From the NCBI RefSeq assembly GCF_003852235.1, contig NZ_CP027732.1:4092001-4156000 (forward strand): DNA of 64,000 bases, given 5' to 3'. The position numbers were made by a program, and so were the translations under genes. The stretch comes from Pseudomonas sp. R4-35-07 (GTDB lineage Bacteria; Pseudomonadota; Gammaproteobacteria; Pseudomonadales; Pseudomonadaceae). The first letter of the stretch is position 1, and each line of letters starts with the position of its first letter. The notes below the pieces were generated by a model. It did not search any database. It worked only from the letters and a program-made list of their open reading frames with translations, and was not told the origin of the DNA. This document shows, one piece after another, positions 1 through 8,531 of the stretch.

Positions 1-853
1 CCTCAACGAGTTATTCGACACCCTGGGCGCCGAATTCAAGGCACTCGCCCATGAACAGGGCTTGCGCTTCCGTTTGCGCGGCAGTCGCCTGCGGGTGGAC
101 AGCGACATCAAATTGTTACGACGAATCCTGCAGAATTTCCTGACCAACGCCTTCCGCTATGCCGATGGCCCGGTGCTGCTGGGCGTGCGTCGGCGCCAGG
201 GCCATTTGTGCCTGGAGGTCTGGGACCGTGGCCCTGGCATCCCGCCGGATAAACAGAAAGTGATTTTCGAAGAGTTCAAGCGCCTCGACAGCCACCAGAC
301 CCGCGCCGAAAAAGGCCTGGGCCTGGGCTTGGCGATCGCCGACGGCCTGTGCCGCGTGCTGGGCCACCGCCTGAACGTACGCTCATGGCCGGGCAAAGGC
401 AGCGTGTTCAGCGTGCGTGTGCCGCTGGCGCGCAGCCAGGTCAGCCCGCAGCCGAAGGCCACCGTAGAAAACGGTGTGCCCTTGAGCGGCGCACGGGTGC
501 TGTGTGTGGACAACGAGGAAAGTATCCTGATCGGCATGCGCAGCCTGCTTACGCGCTGGGGCTGCGAAGTCTGGACCGCTACCGGCCAGGCCGAGTGCGC
601 GGCCCTGTTGGCCGACGGCATGCGCCCGCAACTGGCGCTGGTGGATTATCACCTGGACCACGGCGAAACCGGCACCGAACTGATGAGTTGGCTGCGGGCG
701 CAATTGGCCGAGCCGATTCCCGGCGTGGTGATCAGTGCAGACGGGCGCCCGGAAATGGTGGCGCAGGTGCATGGAGCGGGGCTGGATTACCTGGCCAAGC
801 CAGTGAAGCCGGCGGCATTGCGGGCGCTGCTAAGTAGGCACCTGCCTCTGTAG
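1..853 (+). CDS. Hybrid sensor histidine kinase/response regulator, 3' part
   Basis: The 5' end lies outside the window; the frame is open from base 2. What remains is the end of a histidine kinase catalytic domain followed by a receiver domain. The ATPase part shows an N box (QNFLTNAFRYA), a G1 box (DRGPGIP) and a G2 box (GLGLGLAI). The receiver begins near base 485 (ARVLCVDNEES), carries the phospho-acceptor Asp in LVDYHLD, and the conserved Lys in LAKPVKP close to the end. It should pass phosphate from the kinase to its own receiver and then to an unseen phosphotransfer partner. The architecture resembles the NahK/ErcS' group of Pseudomonas, but the sensor part is missing, so this is a suggestion only. 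The stop is TAG, followed at once by a REPIN. Confidence 0.9.
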   Translation, partial: LNELFDTLGAEFKALAHEQGLRFRLRGSRLRVDSDIKLLRRILQNFLTNAFRYADGPVLLGVRRRQGHLCLEVWDRGPGIPPDKQKVIFEEFKRLDSHQTRAEKGLGLGLAIADGLCRVLGHRLNVRSWPGKGSVFSVRVPLARSQVSPQPKATVENGVPLSGARVLCVDNEESILIGMRSLLTRWGCEVWTATGQAECAALLADGMRPQLALVDYHLDHGETGTELMSWLRAQLAEPIPGVVISADGRPEMVAQVHGAGLDYLAKPVKPAALRALLSRHLPL

Positions 854-874
854 GCGGGATGTACTCGGTAAAAA

Positions 875-965
875 ATGTGGGAGGGGGCTTGCTCCCGATA
901 GCTGTGCATCAGCAATGGATTTGTTGACTGACACACTGCAATCGGGGGCAAGCCCCCTCCCACAT
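875..965. repeat. REPIN (two inverted REPs)
   Basis: Two inverted copies of the REP sequence GTGGGAGGGGGCTTGC flank about 45 bp of spacer. The order is REP with the GTGGG end outside, spacer, then the reverse complement ending CCCAC. It separates the convergent ends of the hybrid kinase gene and rmuC. REPINs are non-autonomous elements mobilised by RAYT transposases; none is encoded in this window. Confidence 0.9.
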
Positions 966-976
966 TTTGATCATGT

Positions 977-2476
977 TTATTCAGGGGAATGCGCTACGCC
1001 ATCCGAATCGGTCATCGCGCGCTCGAGCAAATCCGCCGGCAGGCTTTTGCTGGCGCGCGCGCCCAGCAGGCGCAGTTGCTCGGTGCGGCTGACCAGATTC
1101 CCGCGTCCATCGGTCAGCTTGTTACGCGCCGCGCTGTAAGCCTTGTCCAGCTGCTGCAAGCGGTTACCCACTTCGTCCAGATCCTGGATAAACAACACGA
1201 ACTTGTCATACAGCCAACCGGCGCGCTCGGCAATTTCCCGGGCGTTCTGGCTCTGGCGTTCCTGCTTCCACAGGCTGTCGATCACCCGCAGGGTGGCGAG
1301 CAAGGTGGTGGGGCTGACAATCACGATATGACGGTCGAAGGCTTCCTGGAACAGGTTCGGCTCGGCTTGCAGCGCTGCGGAAAACGCCGCCTCAATCGGC
1401 ACGAACAGCAGCACGAAATCCAGGCTGTGCAAACCTTCCAGGCGCTTGTAATCCTTGCTGGCCAAACCTTTGACGTGATTGCGCAAGGACAGCACATGCT
1501 GCTTCAACGCCGCCTGGCCAATCACTTCGTCATCCGCAGCAACGTACTGCTGATAGGCGGTCAGGCTGACCTTGGAGTCCACCACCACCTGCTTGTCGCC
1601 CGGCAACATGATCAGCACGTCGGGCTGGAAGCGTTCGCCATCCGGGCCTTTGAGGCTGACCTGGGTCTGGTATTCGCGGCCTTTCTCCAGACCCGCATGC
1701 TCCAGCACCCGCTCCAGAATCAGCTCGCCCCAATTACCCTGGGTTTTCTGGCCTTTGAGGGCGCGGGTCAGGTTGGTGGCTTCGTCCGACAGGCGCAGGT
1801 TCAATTGCTGCAGGCGTTCAAGCTCTTTGGCCAGGGAAAAGCGCTCGCGGGCTTCGTTCTGGTAGCTTTCTTCAACGCGCTTCTCGAAGGATTGGATGCG
1901 CTCCTTGAGCGGGTCCAGTAGCTGCCCCAGGCGCTCCTGGCTGGTTTCGGCAAAGCGTTGCTCACGCTCATCGAAAATCTTCCCGGCCAATTCGGCGAAC
2001 TGCGCGCGCAGCTCGTCCCGGGAACCCTGCAGATCGGCGAGGCGTTGTTGATGGCTGTCCTGCTGTTCACGCAGCTCGGCGCGCAAGGCGGCGGCCAAGG
2101 CGTCAAGCCGGCGCAGCTCGGTTTCCTTGGCGCTGCGGTCCAGGTTCCAGGCGTGGGCGGCGTCGCGGGCGTTATCGCGGTCGATCTGCAACAGCTCGAC
2201 TTCGCGGCGCACCGCAGCCAGGTCGGCCTGCTTGGCGGCATTGGCGTGGCTCAGATCGCTGATCTCGTCGCGGCTGGCGTCCAGTTGGGCAGCAAGCCCT
2301 TCCTGGGCCAATTGCGCGGTCGCCAGGCGCTCTTCCAGCAGTTCCCAGCCGGTGGTGCGCGCGGTCAGCCGTCGTTGAATCTGCCAGCACAACGCCAATA
2401 ACGGCAGCGCGGCGCCAGCAAGCCCCAGGGCGACACTGGTCCAGTCGAAAACCATAGCCATTTCTGCCATCACCAA
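977..2476 (-). CDS. rmuC: DNA recombination protein RmuC
   Basis: RmuC-family protein of 499 residues, thought to limit recombination at inverted repeats, probably as a nuclease-like factor. An N-terminal membrane segment (about residues 10-30, SVALGLAGAALPLLALCWQI) is followed by a long coiled coil (about 35-230) and then the conserved RmuC domain, with GNWGELILERVLEHAGL, the nuclease-fold-like VVDSKVSLTAY and FVPIEAAFSAAL. Length and order are as usual for the family. The first ATGs (MVMAEMAMVF) are close together, so the start is uncertain by a few codons. It faces the Sel1-like gene's 3' end and stops next to a REPIN. Confidence 0.93.
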   Translation of the reverse strand: MVMAEMAMVFDWTSVALGLAGAALPLLALCWQIQRRLTARTTGWELLEERLATAQLAQEGLAAQLDASRDEISDLSHANAAKQADLAAVRREVELLQIDRDNARDAAHAWNLDRSAKETELRRLDALAAALRAELREQQDSHQQRLADLQGSRDELRAQFAELAGKIFDEREQRFAETSQERLGQLLDPLKERIQSFEKRVEESYQNEARERFSLAKELERLQQLNLRLSDEATNLTRALKGQKTQGNWGELILERVLEHAGLEKGREYQTQVSLKGPDGERFQPDVLIMLPGDKQVVVDSKVSLTAYQQYVAADDEVIGQAALKQHVLSLRNHVKGLASKDYKRLEGLHSLDFVLLFVPIEAAFSAALQAEPNLFQEAFDRHIVIVSPTTLLATLRVIDSLWKQERQSQNAREIAERAGWLYDKFVLFIQDLDEVGNRLQQLDKAYSAARNKLTDGRGNLVSRTEQLRLLGARASKSLPADLLERAMTDSDGVAHSPE

Positions 2477-2516
2477 AAAAGAGCAAGGTTAACTAAGCAA
2501 TGCCCGGGAGGACAGC

Positions 2517-2840
2517 TCAGTCTTCGACCTGGCCCAGTTCGCGCTGGGCGCGACGGTCGCCGGCGCGGGCCGCCGAACGCAACAGGTCCTGGCCGATGCG
2601 TCGGTCGCGGGCATTTTCGCATTCACGGCACATCAATTGGCCCAGGCGGCTCTGCGCGGCCACCACGCCTTCGCGGGCAGGCTGCTTGAGCAGGCGGCCA
2701 GCCAGGTGCTTGACGTTGGTACTTTGTCCCAGGCGCGGGCTGTCGAGGAGCCACAAGGCGACTTTCAAAGAAAAGCGCTTGGGCACGGTAACAGTCTGGG
2801 GATTGTCGGTAACAGAAGGTGATACTGAGCGAAACTTCAT
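2517..2840 (-). CDS. Small Sel1-like repeat protein
   Basis: A 107-residue protein. The C-terminal part (AAQSRLGQLMCRECENARDR and RSAARAGDRRAQRELGQ) fits the Sel1/TPR-like pattern of AQxxLG followed by AAxxGxxxAQxxLG, a helical-repeat scaffold used in protein-protein contacts. The N-terminus (MKFRSVSPSV) has no signal peptide. The ATG at 2840 is preferred over an upstream in-frame ATG at 2999, because the extra residues are unlike coding sequence and cross a DnaA-box-like motif. No Shine-Dalgarno is obvious. Upstream lies a long non-coding stretch. Function unknown. Confidence 0.75.
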   Translation of the reverse strand: MKFRSVSPSVTDNPQTVTVPKRFSLKVALWLLDSPRLGQSTNVKHLAGRLLKQPAREGVVAAQSRLGQLMCRECENARDRRIGQDLLRSAARAGDRRAQRELGQVED

Positions 2841-3686
2841 AAAGCACTGTGGGACAGGACGGAAGGCGCGCCACTCTACTCTTTTTTTCGTACAGGTAAA
2901 GCTGAAAAAACCCGGCACGCCCGTTCTAGAGCAAGCGCTTGGGACAATCCACAGAAGCTGTGGATAACTCAGTGGACAACCCGCCTTTAACTCGCGCAAA
3001 GGCCCATGGCATGGGGGCCGCAGTCAAACTGACGATTTTTTCACCAATAAAAAAAAGCCAGATTTTTCATTGACTTAAATTTTGATTGCAGGCAAACGAG
3101 CAGGCTTGCGGGCTGTCGCCAGGGAAGTTACCGACGCTGCGACTAATGTGCACAAGTACCCAGCCAACGGTTATATCGCTGGCATTTTTTGATCCGACAC
3201 ACTCGGGAAATGTTACTGCCGGGAAGCTGGGCAGTGGACGGCTGATGGTTTTTTTGCCAAGCCACTTCCTTTCCTTGTTTCGATCCGTTACTATCCGCAG
3301 CGTTAGTACCAAGCTGAAAGTCAATTCTGGTCGACATATCCCTAGAACTTCATGGGATCGACCACCTCGATGGTTTCCAGGTATCACTTGCGACGACACT
3401 GCCTTTGAACAAGCAAAGGGTGCCGCGAAGTCTGCATACTCTGACCGAACCAACCTGCAAATTGATCAGGATCTTCACCCTGGGCCCAGAACCTTTGCCC
3501 CTGTTGTGTTGCCTGCCCTCCTAAGTACCTACCTGCCAGCCCAAGCGCGCCTAATTCAATAGCGCTTCAAACTGGCTGCTTTGTTCCAGACTAGGTTCTT
3601 TCGTTTGATCAATGGTGATCAGCGTTTCTGGAACGTTTTAACGTTGCACGGTTCTTATCCGTGTCATTTGTAGGAACACCAATAAT
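2841..3686. other. 846-bp stretch with no convincing gene
   Basis: The frames open here on either strand (for example + 3086-3562 and - 3067-3453) have compositions unlike Pseudomonas proteins and no ribosome binding sites. The DNA looks richer in A+T than its neighbours, particularly 3030-3080 and 3180-3330. It may hold a long leader for the gene at 3687 or an untranslated RNA. No matching RNA family was recognised by eye. Confidence 0.5.
2959..2967 (-). promoter_or_regulatory. DnaA-box-like 9-mer
   Basis: TGTGGATAA on the + strand is a perfect TTATCCACA DnaA box on the - strand. A partial ATCCACAG lies a few bases upstream and AGTGGACAAC just after, so the spot has a loose cluster look. 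A single box can occur by chance. It is about 120 bp upstream of the Sel1-like gene. Confidence 0.3.
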
Positions 3687-3911
3687 ATGAACGCTCAAAT
3701 CCACACTCAGGATGCCATCCGCACCCTCACCAACGCTTTTGCCCCAATGAACTGCCTGATCATGGCCGCTCGCAAAGGCTGCTTCAGCTTCACCCTGGTC
3801 AACGAACACGGCATCGCACGTCACAGCGAACGCCTGTACCCCGATCAATACTCCAGCGCAGAACCGCTGCAGGCCGTGATCGAGCGTACCCGTCAGGCAC
3901 TGATTGCCTGA
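3687..3911 (+). CDS. Small conserved Pseudomonas protein, DUF3509-like
   Basis: A 74-residue cytosolic protein with the pattern NAFAP, then FSFTLVNEHG, then LQAVIERTRQAL. This resembles the short DUF3509 family restricted to Pseudomonas, though I am not certain of the assignment. No known catalytic motif is visible. It is preceded by a long A+T-rich leader with AGGAACACC before the ATG, and followed 22 bp later by a strong terminator, so it is a single-gene transcript. Function unknown. Confidence 0.75.
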   Translation: MNAQIHTQDAIRTLTNAFAPMNCLIMAARKGCFSFTLVNEHGIARHSERLYPDQYSSAEPLQAVIERTRQALIA

Positions 3912-3933
3912 TCGACCCGAGTCGCTGAAACAC

Positions 3934-3964
3934 AAAAACCCTGTCTGAAAAACAGGGTTTTTTA
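3934..3964 (+). terminator. Rho-independent terminator
   Basis: Stem AAACCCTGT / ACAGGGTTT followed by a T run, directly after the DUF3509-like gene. Confidence 0.85.
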
Positions 3965-4187
3965 TTGCCTGGAATTTGCTCGCGGAATTTTTTACTAAGC
4001 ACGAATAGATATAAACGTTATAACCGGATAAAGAAGATGTTTTAAAAACAGTCCTTTACAGGATGAATATGACACTACACTTCAACTCAAGCGGCATGAT
4101 CCGCTTGCGACGGGCCTGAGATCCGATCCACCGCTGCCAAGCCCTCCTTCTCAGGCTCGTCATTCATTCCCACTTACTGAGGTTTGT

Positions 4188-4670
4188 ATGGGTATTGCCG
4201 CCAGCGAATTGTGTCGTTATGTGATCAGGCCGACCTTGCTGTACCTCGGCCGCCATAACCCGACCGCCGAAGCCCTGCTGCTGGGCATCGCCGCCAGCCA
4301 GTCGGAACTGGGCTCGGCCCTGCATGATCGACGCGGCCATGGCCTCTACAGCATCACCGAACCACGTCATCGCGCCCTCTGGGATACCTACCTGGCACTC
4401 GACCCTGAACGTGCGAGCCTGGTGCGCGGGTTGGCCAGCCAACATGCGTTCCTCAGTGCGCCCCAGTTGGAACTGACGGTGAACCTGCGTTACGCCACGG
4501 CAATCGCCTGGTTGCTGGTGGAACAACACCGTCCTGCCTTGCCCGCGCCCGGCGATGTATTGGCGATGGCACGTATCTGGAAAGAAATATTTCACCCTCA
4601 AGGCCGCCTGCGAGATTTCTCCCAGGCCTGGCAAAACTGTGTCAGCCCAATGAAACAGGTGGCCTGTTGA
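4188..4670 (+). CDS. Conserved hypothetical protein (PA1289 position)
   Basis: A 160-residue protein starting MGIAASELCRYVIRPTLLYL, with GAGG about 6 bases before the ATG. It has no signal peptide or clear membrane segments. Conserved-looking stretches are EALLLGIAASQSELG and RGHGLYSITEPRH. The first of these and the HGLY motif faintly recall the active-site region of lysozyme-like phage proteins, but this is not enough to assign an activity. It sits just upstream of the FadL-type gene, where PAO1 has the uncharacterised PA1289. Function unknown. Confidence 0.8.
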   Translation: MGIAASELCRYVIRPTLLYLGRHNPTAEALLLGIAASQSELGSALHDRRGHGLYSITEPRHRALWDTYLALDPERASLVRGLASQHAFLSAPQLELTVNLRYATAIAWLLVEQHRPALPAPGDVLAMARIWKEIFHPQGRLRDFSQAWQNCVSPMKQVAC

Positions 4671-4815
4671 CCGGGCAAATTGCAAGATTCGCCAAAAAAC
4701 CAGAAATCTGGTCGGATTGTCCTACAAAACCGCTCTATCTCCTGCATTACAGCCTATAGCGCGATGTTAAATTTATTGATACTTTCCGCAGCGGTGATCA
4801 CACGGAGTTCTAATA

Positions 4816-6093
4816 ATGAAAAAAGTAATGCTCAAGACCACACTTAGCCTCGCCGTTGCCATGGCCTCCTCCCAACTGTTCGCCAGCGGCTTCGCCCTGA
4901 ACGAACAGAGTGTCAGCGGAATGGGTACTGGCTTCGCAGGTCGCTCCTCTTCTGCCGATGACGCAAGCACTGTCTACGGTAACCCTGCCGGTATGGCTCG
5001 CCTGAACGGCCAGCAAATCACCGGCGGTGTCGCAGCCATCGATGCCTCTACCGATCTCAGCGACACAAGCGGTCGCTCTCGCGGCAGCAACAAAGGCGAC
5101 ATGGTGCCGTTCACCGCCGTACCTTTTGGGTTCTACACCAATAAGCTCAACGACCAGTGGGCTGTCGGCTTTGGCGTGTATGCGCCGTTCGGCCTGATAA
5201 CCGACTACGAAAGCGGCTTCCAGGGCCGTGGCTTTGGCAGCAAGAGCGAAGTGAAAGTCATCACCTTGCAACCAACGGTCAGCTACGCCTTCAATGATCG
5301 CGTTTCCGTCGGCTTCGGCCCGACCATCAACCGTATTGGCGGCACCCTGGAATCGGACATCACGCTGAACCCTGCCGCGCCGGACACCAATATCAAGATC
5401 AAGGGTGACGACACCGCGCTGGGTTTCAACGTCGGCGTGCTGGTACAAGCCACCGATACCACCCGCGTCGGCCTGACCTATCACTCCAAGGTCAGCTACA
5501 AGCTGGAGGGTCACACCGAAGTCACCGCGCCGACCGCGACCTCTCCGTTCCTGCGCAGCAACCGTTACGACGCTTCGCTGAAGATCGATACGCCTGAGTC
5601 CTACGACCTGTCGGTGACCCAGGACCTGACCGACGCGTGGAAACTCTATGCCGGTGCAACCTGGACCCGCTGGAGCCGCCTGAAAGACATCACCGTCAAG
5701 AACGACGGTGTCACCGGCGCAACCGGTGGCGCACTGGCCCCAGCATTGGTAAGCACCATCAAGGAAGACCAGAACTGGCACGACACCTGGGCTTACGCCC
5801 TGGGTACTTCGTACCAGCTGACCAAGCAAGTGGTGCTGCGTACCGGCCTGACGTTCGACCAGTCGCCGACCAACAACACTGACCGCTCGCCGCGCATTCC
5901 TACCGGCGACCGCACCATCTTCAGTCTGGGTTTGGGCTACGAGGTCATGCCGAACATGACCATCGACGTGGCCTACTCCTACCTGAAGGAAGAGGACGTC
6001 AAGGTTGCACGCTCCAACCAGTTGGCCAGCTACAACGCCAAGTATGAAAACAGTGCCAACGGTTTCGGCCTGGGCATGACCTACCGCTTCTGA
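4816..6093 (+). CDS. fadL: FadL/OmpP1-type outer membrane transporter
   Basis: A 425-residue outer membrane beta-barrel of the FadL/TodX family, which takes up long-chain fatty acids or other hydrophobic compounds. The signal peptide is MKKVMLKTTLSLAVAMASSQLFASG. The mature N-terminus FALNEQSVSGMGTGFAG and the NPAGMARL motif are the family's hatch signature. The protein ends GLGMTYRF with the C-terminal Phe typical of barrels. The start is supported by GGAG 8 bases upstream. By context it corresponds to PA1288, reported in P. aeruginosa as ExFadLO for oxylipin export, so the direction of transport here is open. It is monocistronic with a shared terminator. Confidence 0.92.
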   Translation: MKKVMLKTTLSLAVAMASSQLFASGFALNEQSVSGMGTGFAGRSSSADDASTVYGNPAGMARLNGQQITGGVAAIDASTDLSDTSGRSRGSNKGDMVPFTAVPFGFYTNKLNDQWAVGFGVYAPFGLITDYESGFQGRGFGSKSEVKVITLQPTVSYAFNDRVSVGFGPTINRIGGTLESDITLNPAAPDTNIKIKGDDTALGFNVGVLVQATDTTRVGLTYHSKVSYKLEGHTEVTAPTATSPFLRSNRYDASLKIDTPESYDLSVTQDLTDAWKLYAGATWTRWSRLKDITVKNDGVTGATGGALAPALVSTIKEDQNWHDTWAYALGTSYQLTKQVVLRTGLTFDQSPTNNTDRSPRIPTGDRTIFSLGLGYEVMPNMTIDVAYSYLKEEDVKVARSNQLASYNAKYENSANGFGLGMTYRF

Positions 6094-6106
6094 TTCGTTG
6101 CGGTAT

Positions 6107-6146
6107 AAAAAAGCCCCGCTCTCCTGCACAGGAGGCGGGGCTTTTC
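6107..6146. terminator. Bidirectional terminator
   Basis: A GC-rich hairpin (AAGCCCCGC ... GCGGGGCTT) with A-run and T-run flanks, between the convergent ends of the fadL-type and glutathione peroxidase genes. Confidence 0.9.
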
Positions 6147-6158
6147 AATGGGCGGCGA

Positions 6159-6710
6159 TCAGGGTTTGGACGCCAGCGCCTCTTCTACCGCCTTGATCAA
6201 CTCCGGACTGTCAGGCTTGGTCAGGCTGGAAAAATTGGCGATGACGTTGCCCTGGCGATCCACCACGTACTTGTAGAAGTTCCACTTCGGCGGCGCGTCG
6301 GTCTGTTGCGCCAGCACTTTGAACAAATTGACCGCGTCCGGTCCCTTGACCTTCTGCGGTTCGGTCATGGTGAAGGTCACGCCGTAGTTCACGTAGCAGA
6401 CCTTGGCGGTTTCTTCGCCGGTCTTGGCTTCCTGCTTGAAGTCGTCGGACGGCACGCCAATCACCTCCAGGCCCTGGCCCTTATAGCGCTGGTACAACGC
6501 TTCGAGGCCTTTGAATTGCGGGGCGAAGCCGCAGAAGCTCGCCGTGTTGACGATGACCAGGGGCTTACCCGCGAAACGCTGGCACAGGTCAATGGATTCC
6601 TTGGCCCGCAGCTTGGGCAATTGGCCCTCCAGCAACGGCGGGCAACTGGCCGCCAGGGCCAAGCTGCCAGCAGCCATCAGGATGGGTACAGCGAGCCAGC
6701 GCATCAACAT
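6159..6710 (-). CDS. Periplasmic glutathione-peroxidase-family protein
   Basis: A 183-residue thioredoxin-fold peroxidase of the GPx family, which reduces peroxides through a catalytic Cys. The motif [16 protein letters not shown] holds the peroxidatic Cys, and [12 protein letters not shown] is the conserved Trp/Asn region. The first 20 residues ([20 protein letters not shown]) look like a signal peptide, so the enzyme is probably periplasmic; most bacterial GPx proteins are cytosolic. The reductant is therefore more likely a thioredoxin-like protein than glutathione. It lies downstream of the MFS/micropeptide operon on the same strand. Confidence 0.9.
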   Translation of the reverse strand: MLMRWLAVPILMAAGSLALAASCPPLLEGQLPKLRAKESIDLCQRFAGKPLVIVNTASFCGFAPQFKGLEALYQRYKGQGLEVIGVPSDDFKQEAKTGEETAKVCYVNYGVTFTMTEPQKVKGPDAVNLFKVLAQQTDAPPKWNFYKYVVDRQGNVIANFSSLTKPDSPELIKAVEEALASKP

Positions 6711-6744
6711 GGGAAAAGTCCTTGCATGGGTTCAGACATAGAAC

Positions 6745-6864
6745 TTAACAGATCGCCATGCCCAACTGCATCAACGCCAGGCCGCCACGCTGCCAGCCCC
6801 ACCAGGCCAACAGCAACAACACCAGCCCTGCCACCAGGGCCATGCACCGCAGTGCTGCACTCAT
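6745..6864 (-). CDS. 39-residue membrane micropeptide coupled to the MFS gene
   Basis: A very short gene whose ATG overlaps the MFS stop in an ATGA junction at 6861-6864. The peptide begins MSAALRCMALVAGLVLLLLA, then has a WWGW motif and ends LMQLGMAIC. It is one hydrophobic helix (about residues 7-24) followed by an aromatic patch. The 4-nt overlap is the usual mark of translational coupling, so it is probably made with the pump. It may be a small accessory subunit of the transporter; that is inference. The alternative is a chance frame, but length, hydrophobicity and coupling argue against this. Confidence 0.65.
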   Translation of the reverse strand: MSAALRCMALVAGLVLLLLAWWGWQRGGLALMQLGMAIC

Positions 6865-8069
6865 GCCGCCTCCATTTGCGCCTGCACGCGCGCCACTGGC
6901 CGTTCACGCACTGGCCAGTTCAGGGCCGCCGCGAGCAGGCTGAGCAGAATCGCCACCTGCCAGATCAAATCGTAGTTACCGGTTCGATCATAGACCACCC
7001 CACCCAACCAGCCACCGAGGAACGAACCGAGTTGATGGAACAGGAACACAATTCCGCCCAACATCGAGAGGTTGCGTACACCGAACAAGGTCGCAACAGT
7101 ACCGTTGGTCAGCGGCACGGTAGACAGCCACAGGAATCCCATTGCCATGCCAAACAGGTAAGCCGTGACTTCGGTGACCGGCGCCCACAGGAACAGCACA
7201 ATCACCACCGCGCGCAACAGGTACAAGCCGGTGAGCAAGCGCGGCTTGGACATGCGCCCACCCAGCCAGCCGGCCGTGTAGGTGCCGAACACATTGAACA
7301 GCCCGATCAACGCCAGCACCGTAGTGCCAGCGGTAGCCGGCAGATGCTGGTCCACCAGATATGCCGGTAGATGCACGCCGATAAACACCACCTGGAAACC
7401 GCAGACGAAAAAGCCGAAGGACAGCAGCCAGAACCCGGAATGGGAGCACGCCTCCTTCAACGCTTCGCGCAGGGTTTGCTGACCGACCGTGGTCGGCAGC
7501 GGCCGGTCCTTGAGCATGGCCACCAGCGGCAGGATCAGCGCGACCATCAAGCCCAACGCCAGCAGCGCCGCAGACCAGCCCAGCCACCCGATCAAGCCGA
7601 GAGTCCCTGGCACCATGGCGAACTGGCCAAAGGAGCCGGCGGCGCTGGCGATGCCCATGGCCATGCTGCGTTTTTCCGCTGGTACGGCGCGGCCGACCAC
7701 ACCGAGGATCACTGAAAACGACGTGCCGGACAGGCCAATGCCGATCAGCAACCCCGCGCTCAGGGACAATGACCACGCAGAGTCCGACATGCCCATCAGC
7801 ACTAGGCCCACGGCGTACAACACGCCGCCGACGAACACCGCCTTGGTCGCACCGAAGCGGTCAGCCAGGGCCCCGGTGAACGGCTGCGCCAGACCCCAGA
7901 TCAGGTTCTGCAAGGCAATGGCAAAGGCGAACGTCTCGCGTCCCCAGCCAAATTCGCTGCTCATCGGTGCCAGGAACAGGCCAAAGCCGTGCCGCACGCC
8001 CAACGACAACGCCAGGATCAGCGCACTCCCCACAAGAACCCAGCCACTGGTGCGCCACATCGAGGTCAT
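6861..8069 (-). CDS. MFS transporter (PA1286-like)
   Basis: A 402-residue major facilitator protein with 12 predicted membrane helices. The loop 2-3 signature is seen as GALADRFGATKAV, and GGRMSKPRLLTG marks the equivalent loop in the second half. It probably exports a small hydrophobic compound. It follows a MarR regulator on the same strand, separated by 54 bp that contain a perfect palindrome. The same palindrome recurs upstream of marR, which suggests the pump is induced when the MarR ligand appears. The stop overlaps the micropeptide start. Confidence 0.92.
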   Translation of the reverse strand: MTSMWRTSGWVLVGSALILALSLGVRHGFGLFLAPMSSEFGWGRETFAFAIALQNLIWGLAQPFTGALADRFGATKAVFVGGVLYAVGLVLMGMSDSAWSLSLSAGLLIGIGLSGTSFSVILGVVGRAVPAEKRSMAMGIASAAGSFGQFAMVPGTLGLIGWLGWSAALLALGLMVALILPLVAMLKDRPLPTTVGQQTLREALKEACSHSGFWLLSFGFFVCGFQVVFIGVHLPAYLVDQHLPATAGTTVLALIGLFNVFGTYTAGWLGGRMSKPRLLTGLYLLRAVVIVLFLWAPVTEVTAYLFGMAMGFLWLSTVPLTNGTVATLFGVRNLSMLGGIVFLFHQLGSFLGGWLGGVVYDRTGNYDLIWQVAILLSLLAAALNWPVRERPVARVQAQMEAA

Positions 8070-8085
8070 TTCTTATTCTCCGCTC

Positions 8086-8101
8086 GCGGGTATATACCCG
8101 C
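8086..8101. promoter_or_regulatory. Palindromic MarR-type operator before the MFS gene
   Basis: The 16-bp perfect palindrome GCGGGTATATACCCGC lies 17 bp upstream of the MFS start codon, between marR and the MFS gene. A near copy lies before marR itself. Confidence 0.7.
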
Positions 8102-8123
8102 TTATAGTCGAACAAACCGCCGT

Positions 8124-8528
8124 TCAGGCAAGTTCATCCAGCAAGGCCAACAACGTTTCGCGCTTTTCGGCGCCCAGTTGATCGATCAATTTCTGTTGCG
8201 CCGCTTCCCATGCCGGCAAGGCCGCAGCCAACCGCTGCTGACCGGCCTCGGTCAACTGCACCAGGCGGTTGCGCAGGTCATCGCCTTCGACCAACCGGAC
8301 CAGGCCGTCACCTTCCAGTACGCGCAGATTGCGCCCCAAGGTGCTGCGGTCCAGGCCCATCGCTTCTGCCAGGCTGGAAATGCTCGGCTGATCGAGACGT
8401 TGCAGGTTGCTCAGCAAGGAATACTGGGCAACGTTGATCCCGAAGCCGTCGAGGGCGCCGTCGTAATACCGGCTGACGCCACGGGCGGCGCGTCGCAGGT
8501 TGGTGCACAAGCATTGGGAAGCAAGCAT
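8124..8528 (-). CDS. MarR-family transcriptional regulator
   Basis: A 134-residue winged-helix repressor of the MarR family. The recognition region reads PSISSLAEAMGLDRSTLGRNL and the wing LEGDGLVRLVEGDDLRNR. The N-terminus MLASQCLCTNLRRAARGV carries two cysteines (C6, C8) that could serve in redox or ligand sensing; this is inference. The ATG at 8528 has no visible Shine-Dalgarno and the operator lies only 3 bp upstream, so the mRNA may be leaderless or very short. It is first in the operon marR-MFS-micropeptide. Confidence 0.9.
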   Translation of the reverse strand: MLASQCLCTNLRRAARGVSRYYDGALDGFGINVAQYSLLSNLQRLDQPSISSLAEAMGLDRSTLGRNLRVLEGDGLVRLVEGDDLRNRLVQLTEAGQQRLAAALPAWEAAQQKLIDQLGAEKRETLLALLDELA

Positions 8529-8531
8529 AGA

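Noticed and set aside
2500..3100. DnaA-box region as a chromosomal origin
   Set aside because: Only one perfect box, no dnaA-rpmH neighbourhood and no A+T-rich repeats of the Pseudomonas origin type.
3086..3562. 158-codon + strand frame in the gene-free stretch
   Set aside because: Composition is unlike a Pseudomonas protein, no Shine-Dalgarno, and an equally poor frame exists on the other strand.
4810..6129. 439-codon frame on the - strand opposite the fadL-type gene
   Set aside because: Antisense of a clear outer membrane protein; residues rich in Gly, Val, Arg without any motif.
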